DNA of 64,000 nt from Methylotenera_A sp049687015 (GTDB taxonomy: Bacteria > Pseudomonadota > Gammaproteobacteria > Burkholderiales > Methylophilaceae), in NCBI GenBank assembly GCA_049687015.1, contig JBAVIP010000029.1, positions 115,883 through 179,882 of the forward strand. The letters are read 5' to 3'. The position numbers were made by a program, and so were the translations under genes. This document shows positions 58,656 to 64,000 of the stretch, one piece after another (the first letter of the stretch is position 1; the number at the start of each line of letters is the position of its first letter). Below the pieces are notes generated by a model that was given only the letters and a program-made list of their open reading frames with translations, did not search any database and was not told the origin of the DNA.

Positions 58656-61285
58656 TAGAGCGTACGGGCGACTTCGACAACTTCATAAACTTCTAAGATA
58701 TCGCCCACTTCAATATCGTTAAAGTTTTTGAGTGATAACCCGCATTCAAAGTTATTTTTCACTTCTTTTACGTCGTCTTTAAAGCGTTTCAGTGAATCCA
58801 GCTCGCCAGTATGAATAATGACATTGTTACGCAACACGCGCACTTTGGAGTTACGCTTAATCACACCATCTTGCACATAGCAACCAGCAATCGCACCTAC
58901 TTTAGAGATGCGGAATACCTCACGAACCTCTACTGTACCGATCATGCTTTCTTTTTGCTCTGGGGCTAACATACCGCCAAGCGCCGCTTTTACTTCATCT
59001 ACCGCTTCGTAAATAATGTTGTAATAGCGCACATCTACGCCCAAATTATCAATCAATTTGCGTGAGCCAGCATCGGCGCGTACATTAAAGCCGATTAACA
59101 CGGCATTTGAGGCACTGGCCAGGTTAACATCCGATTCGCTAATCGCGCCCACACCGGTATGAATAATGTTCACTTTCACTTCTGAAGTTGAAAGTTTTTG
59201 CAGGCTGGTCGCCAAGGCTTCGTATGAACCTTGCACGTCAGATTTAATAATCAGATTGAGCGTTTGCACTTCGCCTTCCGCCATCTGGTCGAACATGTTT
59301 TCAAGCTTGGCCGCTTGCTGCTTGGCCAATTTAACATCGCGGAACTTGCCTGCGCGGAAGTTTGCGATTTCGCGTGCCTTGCGCTCATCGTTAAGCACGA
59401 TTACCTCTTCGCCCGCGCTAGGCACATCAGACAAGCCCAGAATTTCGACTGGAATAGATGGCCCAGCCTCTTTAATATCATTACCGGCCTCATCCAGCAT
59501 AGCGCGTACGCGACCAAAAGTAGTGCCTGCTAAAATCATGTCGCCACGCTTGAGCATGCCGGATTGCACCAATACCGTTGTTACTGGACCGCGACCTTTA
59601 TCAAGCCTGCCTTCAATAACTAAACCCTTAGCCGGAGTATTTTTAGGTGCTTTCAGCTCTAAAATTTCGGCTTGTAACAACACCGCTTCTAACAATTCGT
59701 CGATACCCTTGCCTGTTTTTGCCGACACTTCACGGAACATGGTATCGCCGCCAAAATCTTCTGGCACCACCTCTTGAGCTACCAACTCCATTTTTACGCG
59801 TTCAGGCTGCGCATCAGGTTTATCAATTTTGTTAATCGCTACCACTATAGGCACGCCGGCTGCCTTGGCGTGGTGAATCGCCTCAATGGTTTGTGGCATC
59901 ACGCCGTCATCGGCGGAGACCACCAAAATTACCACGTCGGTCGCTTTTGCGCCGCGTGCGCGCATGGCAGTAAATGCCTCGTGGCCTGGAGTATCCAAGA
60001 AAGTCACCATGCCGCGCGGCGTTTCGACGTGATAAGCGCCAATATGCTGTGTAATGCCGCCTGCTTCGCCAGAAGCTACTCGGCTACGGCGAATGTAATC
60101 TAACAATGAGGTTTTGCCATGGTCAACGTGACCCATCACAGTAACAACTGGAGGACGCGATTCTAATATCGCCTCTGCATGTTCGGCTTCCTCCAAGAAT
60201 ACATCCGGATCATTTGGCGCTGCAGCTTGGGCTTTATGTCCCATTTCCTCTACAAGAATAATTGCCGTTTCCTGATCGAGCACTTGGTTAATTGTCACCA
60301 TCATGCCCATGCCCATTAACACTTTTATCACCTCTGCCGCTTTAACCGACATTTTGTGTGCTAAATCAGCCACAGAAATCGTTTCTGGCACCAACACTTC
60401 ATGCACAATTGGCTCAGTTGGCGCGTTAAAAGCATGCTCTTGGTCGTCATCGTCTCGATGTGACTTGTGTTTGCCTTTTGGTGAACGCCAGCCTTGGCCA
60501 GCGCTAACATCTCCGCGGGTTTTTAAGCCGCGCTTTTTGCTTTCTTTTTCGTTCCAATCTTTATTATTGCCTTTGCTCTTCTTCGCGTCTTTCGCAGCAG
60601 GTTTCGCGGCACCTTCTTTAGCAGCAGGCTTATGCAGCGTGCCTTCTGATAATTTCGCAGCTTTGGCTTTTGCAGCCTCTGCTTCTGCTAATTTTTTGGC
60701 TTCTTCATCGGCGCGACGCTGTGCAAGCTCTTGCTTTTTACGCACATCTTCTGCTTGCATAGCTGCCAAGGCTGCATGGCGCTTTGCTTCTTGCTCCCGC
60801 AGTGCAATTTGTTCTGGCGTTAATACTTGTTTTTTAATAGTTGTAGATTTTGTTTCTGCCTCAACAACTACTGGCGCAGGCTCTTCAGCTGCGACTACTT
60901 CCGTCACAGGCTCCGCCTCGACCACTGTCGGTTCTAGCGGCAACACTTCTTCAACTATCGGCTCTGGTGCTGTTTCTTCAGGCTCTTCACTGCGCACCAG
61001 TATGCGCTTCTTGCGCACCTCAACTTGAATAGTACGCGCCTTGCCCATGCTGTCAGTTTTTTTAATTTCTGTGCTGGATTTGCGTGTCAGGGTGATTTTA
61101 TTTTTCGGTGCTTGCGCAGCGCCATGTTCTTTACGTAAATATTCCAGCAGTGCCGCTTTGTCTGCTTCTTCTAATTTATCTTCAACAGCAGATTTGCTAA
61201 CGCCAGCACTTTTAAGTTGGTCTAGCAGCAAAGCAGTTGGCAGCCCTAGCTCTGCGGCGAATTGTGCAACGGTTGTTTGTGCCAT
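58655..61285 (-). CDS. infB: Translation initiation factor IF-2
   Basis: The 876-residue protein has an IF2 N-terminal helix pair (TTVAQFAAELGLPTALLLDQLKSAG), a long charged Ala/Glu/Lys linker (about 110-240) and the GTPase domain. G1 is GHVDHGKTSLLDYI, G3 is DTPGHEAF and G4 is NKIDKPDA. Domains II to IV follow, ending with the fMet-tRNA-binding C2 domain. It brings initiator tRNA to the 30S subunit. It is preceded by nusA in the standard operon, with an interval of 76 bases. Confidence 0.98.
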   Translation of the reverse strand: MAQTTVAQFAAELGLPTALLLDQLKSAGVSKSAVEDKLEEADKAALLEYLRKEHGAAQAPKNKITLTRKSSTEIKKTDSMGKARTIQVEVRKKRILVRSEEPEETAPEPIVEEVLPLEPTVVEAEPVTEVVAAEEPAPVVVEAETKSTTIKKQVLTPEQIALREQEAKRHAALAAMQAEDVRKKQELAQRRADEEAKKLAEAEAAKAKAAKLSEGTLHKPAAKEGAAKPAAKDAKKSKGNNKDWNEKESKKRGLKTRGDVSAGQGWRSPKGKHKSHRDDDDQEHAFNAPTEPIVHEVLVPETISVADLAHKMSVKAAEVIKVLMGMGMMVTINQVLDQETAIILVEEMGHKAQAAAPNDPDVFLEEAEHAEAILESRPPVVTVMGHVDHGKTSLLDYIRRSRVASGEAGGITQHIGAYHVETPRGMVTFLDTPGHEAFTAMRARGAKATDVVILVVSADDGVMPQTIEAIHHAKAAGVPIVVAINKIDKPDAQPERVKMELVAQEVVPEDFGGDTMFREVSAKTGKGIDELLEAVLLQAEILELKAPKNTPAKGLVIEGRLDKGRGPVTTVLVQSGMLKRGDMILAGTTFGRVRAMLDEAGNDIKEAGPSIPVEILGLSDVPSAGEEVIVLNDERKAREIANFRAGKFRDVKLAKQQAAKLENMFDQMAEGEVQTLNLIIKSDVQGSYEALATSLQKLSTSEVKVNIIHTGVGAISESDVNLASASNAVLIGFNVRADAGSRKLIDNLGVDVRYYNIIYEAVDEVKAALGGMLAPEQKESMIGTVEVREVFRISKVGAIAGCYVQDGVIKRNSKVRVLRNNVIIHTGELDSLKRFKDDVKEVKNNFECGLSLKNFNDIEVGDILEVYEVVEVARTL

Positions 61286-61361
61286 TTACTGTCCTTGTCT
61301 TTCTACTTTGAGTCTGTCTACTTTTACTATTTAAACCCTGATTACTATTTAACCTTAGTCT

Positions 61362-62828
61362 TTATTTAAACCAGGGCGCACGTGCCGCCATAATTAGGTT
61401 TTTTGCACGTTCTGCGTCCATATTGGATAATTCCACCAATTCATCCACAGCCAGCTCGGCCAAATCTTCCATGGTGGCTATGCCCTTAGAGGCCAATAGA
61501 TGCGCGGTCTTATCGTCCATGCCTTCCATTGTAAGCAAATCTTCTGCAGCTTCTTCTACCTTTTCTTCTTTAGCAATCGCTTCGGTTAACAAGGCGGCGC
61601 GCGCGCGCGAACGAAGTTCGTTAATCGTATCTTCGTCAAACGCATCTATCTCGGCCATTTCAGCAAGTGGAACATAGGCAATTTCTTCTAAAGTGCTGAA
61701 ACCTTCCTGTACCAGAATATCCGCCACCTCCTCGTCGACGTCGAGCTTCTCCATGAACAGATGACTTACGCTGGCGTACTCGTCCTGGTTTTTCTTGGCA
61801 GCTTCTTCCTCGGTCAGAATGTTTAATGTCCAGCCAGTCAATTCTGAAGCCAAGCGCACGTTTTGGCCGCTACGACCTATCGCCAGGGCTAATTGCTCCT
61901 CATTTACTACCACGTCCATACTGTGTGCGTCTTCATCCACCACAATGCTGGATACTTCAGCAGGTGCCATCGCATTAATCACAAACTGTGCCGGCTCCAT
62001 GCTCCACAACACAATATCCACACGCTCACCAGCCAACTCGCCAGTTACCGCTTGTACGCGCGAGCCGCGCATGCCCACGCAAGTGCCCACTGGGTCTAAG
62101 CGTTGATCATTGGTTTTTACTGCAATTTTAGAGCGCAAACCTGGGTCGCGTGCGGCCGCTTTAATTTCCAGCAAACCTTCTTCAATTTCTGGCACTTCCA
62201 GCTCAAATAAACGCTTTAAAAATTCTGGTGCAATACGCGATAGAATCAATTGCGGGCCACGGCCACCGCGCTCAATGCGCGACAGGTAAGCACGTACCCG
62301 ATCACCTACGCGCAGATTCTCTTTAGGAATCATCGCTTCACGTGGCAATAAGCACTCGATACGGCCAACCTCTATAAGCGCATTGCCTTTTTCCATGCGC
62401 TTAATCACGCCGGTAACCAAATTCTCGCCCCGCGCCAGAAAGTCTTCTAGAATTTGCTCGCGCTCCGCTTCGCGCACCTTTTGCAGAATCACTTGCTTAG
62501 CGGCTTGCGCACCAATACGGCCGAATTCAATACTTTCCAGCGGCTCTTCATAATAATCGCCAATTTGGCGGCCTTTAGCACGCTCATCTTCTTCATCGAA
62601 CTGATAAGCAGAGTTTTCCAGTAAATCGTATTCCACATACTGCCAGCGTCTAAACGTTTCATATTCGCCAGTTTCACGATTAATCGACACACGAATATCT
62701 GCATTTTCATCGTATTTTTTCTTAGTGGCAGAAGCCAATGCCAGCTCTAAAGCAGTAAATATCACCTCTTTGCTCACGTTTTTCTCGTGGGCGAGAGCGT
62801 CTACCAATAATAAAATTTCACGACTCAT
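61362..62828 (-). CDS. nusA: Transcription termination/antitermination factor NusA
   Basis: The 488-residue protein has the NusA N-terminal domain (REILLLVDALAHEKNVSKEVIF), S1 (LVTGVIKRMEKGNALIEVG), and KH domains with KIAVKTNDQRLDPVGTCVGMRG and LAIGRSGQNVRLASELTGW. Two C-terminal helix-hairpin-helix acidic repeats follow (LVQEGFSTLEEIAYVPL and LLASKGIATMEDLAELAV). The full double acidic-repeat tail is typical of proteobacteria. It binds RNA polymerase, lies between rimP and infB, and acts in rRNA antitermination. Confidence 0.98.
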   Translation of the reverse strand: MSREILLLVDALAHEKNVSKEVIFTALELALASATKKKYDENADIRVSINRETGEYETFRRWQYVEYDLLENSAYQFDEEDERAKGRQIGDYYEEPLESIEFGRIGAQAAKQVILQKVREAEREQILEDFLARGENLVTGVIKRMEKGNALIEVGRIECLLPREAMIPKENLRVGDRVRAYLSRIERGGRGPQLILSRIAPEFLKRLFELEVPEIEEGLLEIKAAARDPGLRSKIAVKTNDQRLDPVGTCVGMRGSRVQAVTGELAGERVDIVLWSMEPAQFVINAMAPAEVSSIVVDEDAHSMDVVVNEEQLALAIGRSGQNVRLASELTGWTLNILTEEEAAKKNQDEYASVSHLFMEKLDVDEEVADILVQEGFSTLEEIAYVPLAEMAEIDAFDEDTINELRSRARAALLTEAIAKEEKVEEAAEDLLTMEGMDDKTAHLLASKGIATMEDLAELAVDELVELSNMDAERAKNLIMAARAPWFK

Positions 62829-62877
62829 TGCAATCTCCGACTATCAATATATTCTAAACTATTGTCATTATTTCAAA

Positions 62878-63363
62878 CTAAAATACCGGGCTCAAACGCG
62901 CTTTATCGATGTTGCTCAAAGCCATTTTATAAATAACACCTTCAAACTCCAGCAGCACATTGCTATCTTCCACACCCTTTAAAATACCTAAAAAGGTCTT
63001 GCGTGGCAGCGTGGTTTCCGTAGCATTAGCACTTTCATCTTTTATGCCCACACGCAACTTAATCTGCGCGCGTTCACCGGTAAATCTAACAAAATCTTTT
63101 TCTTTTTTTAATACTCTATCTATGCCAGCCGAAGAAATCTCCAACCTATCGTAATCAATCTCATGCTCTACTGTCAGCACATTACCCAGTTGATTACTCA
63201 CCAGCACGCAATCGTCAATATTCACGCTGTCTTTAGTATCTTTCGGGTTGAGCTTATCAATAAACACGCGCAACAACTTGCCTCGATTTGAAATCTCGAG
63301 ATCTACCAACTCAAACCCTAGTTGAGTTACCGTTTTATCAATTAACCCATTCAAATCTTGCAT
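62878..63363 (-). CDS. rimP: Ribosome maturation factor RimP
   Basis: The start at 63363 gives 161 residues with AAGGA 9 bases upstream; a GTG two codons earlier is also possible. Motifs are GLIDKTVTQLGFELVDLEIS, LLRVFIDK, VNIDDCVLVSNQLGNVLTVE and YDRLEISSAGIDRVLKKEKDFVRF (family: EVSSPGxDRPL, here SSAGIDRVL). It helps mature the 30S subunit. It is first of the rimP-nusA-infB operon. Confidence 0.95.
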   Translation of the reverse strand: MQDLNGLIDKTVTQLGFELVDLEISNRGKLLRVFIDKLNPKDTKDSVNIDDCVLVSNQLGNVLTVEHEIDYDRLEISSAGIDRVLKKEKDFVRFTGERAQIKLRVGIKDESANATETTLPRKTFLGILKGVEDSNVLLEFEGVIYKMALSNIDKARLSPVF

Positions 63364-63412
63364 TACCACTTATTCCTTAGGCCTGCGCTTATACCAACAT
63401 AAGCAGCAGAAA

Positions 63413-63435
63413 CAAAAAATGGGCACAAAGCCCAT
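63413..63435 (-). terminator. Terminator upstream of rimP
   Basis: On the minus strand ATGGGC-TTTGT-GCCCAT is followed by six T. It insulates the rimP-nusA operon from the rRNA transcription unit upstream, or serves as an attenuator in the rimP leader. Confidence 0.7.
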
Positions 63436-63504
63436 CGAATTATAGTCGCATTATACCAATAAATTCAAGCAATTGGAATGCATATGGAGCATGCGGCGTA
63501 AATT

Positions 63505-63537
63505 AAAAACCCCCCACAACTTTCGTCATGAGGTTTT
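63505..63537 (-). terminator. Decayed terminator of the 5S remnant
   Basis: The stretch aligns with the terminator of the intact 5S (63834-63867): both have AAAACC...GAGGTTTT. The inner stem here is lost. It lies about 40 bases after the 5S tail remnant on the minus strand. Confidence 0.45.
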
Positions 63538-63574
63538 CTAAATAAACCATTCTAGCGATGGTTAGCTATAAATT

Positions 63575-63596
63575 GCTAGGCGGTGACCCACTTTGG
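63575..63596 (-). pseudogene. 5S rRNA 3'-tail remnant
   Basis: On the minus strand the 22 bases match the last 22 bases of the intact 5S (63881-63902) at 19 positions, with shared AAAGT-GGTCACCGCC. No upstream part of 5S remains. It is probably the end of a lost tandem 5S or a recombination scar. Confidence 0.6.
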
Positions 63597-63621
63597 CTAC
63601 GGCCATGTCGCTACGCTCGTT

Positions 63622-63635
63622 TAACCTAAAGGTTA
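63622..63635. repeat. Dispersed palindromic repeat, core copy 2
   Basis: The sequence TAACCT-AA-AGGTTA is the same core as in 54442-54455. The flanks differ from the other copies. Confidence 0.55.
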
Positions 63636-63740
63636 GCCTACGCTACAACTCTGCCCTGCAAGCCTTATTCTATTCTTAAGCATAGCTTTGTGTTAAATAC
63701 TGACTGTTTTCTATGAGTTTTAATAAGAGGATTGTAGTTA

Positions 63741-63770
63741 CGACATAACCTAGAAGGTTAGTCTCCACTG
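63741..63770 (+). repeat. Dispersed palindromic repeat, copy 3
   Basis: The 30 bases match the copy at 54432-54460 (minus strand) except for two substitutions and one inserted G inside the palindrome. The match extends past the palindrome into the flanks, so it is more than a chance stem. Confidence 0.65.
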
Positions 63771-63833
63771 CCAAAATGCAAAGCCTTTTGGTCGTAAACT
63801 CAAGTAGGTCTTAACATACAATGCTCTAAAACT

Positions 63834-63867
63834 AAAAAACCCCACTATTTTGATAGTGAGGTTTTTT
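63834..63867 (-). terminator. Terminator of the rRNA unit
   Basis: AAAAAACC-CACTAT pairs with ATAGTG-GGTTTTTT. It lies 14 bases after the 5S rRNA on the minus strand and has T-runs in both directions. Confidence 0.85.
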
Positions 63868-63880
63868 AATTAAATAAATA

Positions 63881-63996
63881 GCTTGGCGGTGACCTACTTT
63901 CGCATGCGAAGAGCATACTATCATTGGCGCTGGTTCGTTTCACGGCCCTGTTCGAGATGGGAAGGGGTGGGTCCAAACCGCTATGGCCGCCAAGCA
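63881..63996 (-). rRNA. rrf: 5S ribosomal RNA
   Basis: The minus strand reads TGCTTGGCGGCCATAGCG..., with the conserved loops CCCATCTCGAACAGGG-type and ...GAAAGTAGGTCACCGCCAAGC closing helix I. Length is about 116 bases. The 23S and 16S genes should follow beyond 64000 on the same strand. Exact ends may shift by one or two bases. Confidence 0.95.
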
Positions 63997-64000
63997 TAAC

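Larger units (their letters stand above)
63364..63880. other. Non-coding region between 5S rRNA and rimP
   Basis: No gene is supported in this roughly 500-base stretch. It holds two hairpins of terminator type, a 22-base tail of a decayed 5S rRNA (63575-63596) and two copies of a palindromic repeat found also after dksA. The rimP promoter must lie in the first 60 bases upstream of its start or before the hairpin at 63413. Confidence 0.6.

Overview
The window looks like chromosome of a betaproteobacterium, most likely a methylotroph of the Methylophilaceae (Methylotenera-like). This is inferred from moderate GC content, the rimP-nusA-infB-rbfA-truB-rpsO-pnp order, betaproteobacterial-type proteins and an MSHA-like pilus cluster. 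No marker gene such as 16S rRNA lies inside the window, so the genus is an inference.

Layout. (1) 1-2.7 kb, minus strand: the end of a cobalamin lower-ligand pathway (cobS, partial, and cobT), an alanine-rich lipoprotein and a Kbp/YgaU-type BON-LysM protein. (2) 2.84-14.47 kb: a genomic island of about 11.6 kb inserted into the 3' end of tRNA-Phe. It is bounded by perfect 45-bp direct repeats (2872-2916 and 14430-14474), and a tyrosine integrase sits at its right end. Cargo comprises a DUF6932-like nucleotidyltransferase/partner pair, an XRE regulator, a row of five unrecognised plus-strand genes mostly separated by terminators, a minus-strand regulator/DUF4258-like/GIY-YIG operon, and a DUF3631 protein plus integrase operon. 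(3) 14.5-30.3 kb, minus strand: fourteen collinear genes for a type IV pilus/type II secretion-like machine. It runs from a sensor kinase, response regulator and HD-GYP protein, through a STAS-fused assembly ATPase, an inner-membrane platform protein, four prepilin-like proteins and a giant pilin-like protein carrying DNRLRE and kelch domains, to PilM, N, O, P and Q-like parts. (4) 30.5-38.2 kb: a rhodanese-TusA-DsrE2 sulfur-relay cassette, valS, a photolyase-like flavoprotein whose domains appear circularly permuted, an NfeD/SPFH pair and a MoeB/ThiF-type adenylyltransferase. (5) 38.2-52.5 kb, minus strand: an MSHA-like pilus cluster (sigma-54 regulator, MshM-, L-, N-, E- and G-like proteins, three inner-membrane alignment proteins and two pilin-like proteins). 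(6) 52.6-52.9 kb: tRNA-His, tRNA-Arg and tRNA-Pro. (7) 53.0-64.0 kb: folD and dksA, then pnp, rpsO, truB, rbfA, infB, nusA and rimP on the minus strand, a decayed 5S rRNA tail and an intact 5S rRNA at the edge.

How the parts fit. Two different type IV filament machines lie 8 kb apart. Neither brings a prepilin peptidase, so they presumably share one encoded elsewhere. The first looks wired to cyclic-di-GMP: its ATPase carries two MshEN-like segments behind a STAS domain, and an HD-GYP phosphodiesterase, a CheY-like receiver and a PAS histidine kinase are encoded in the same transcript direction with overlapping ends. The strongest candidates for something not well described are this signalling-coupled machine with its kelch-inside-DNRLRE surface protein, and the permuted photolyase. 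No CRISPR array, insertion sequence or restriction-modification system was seen.
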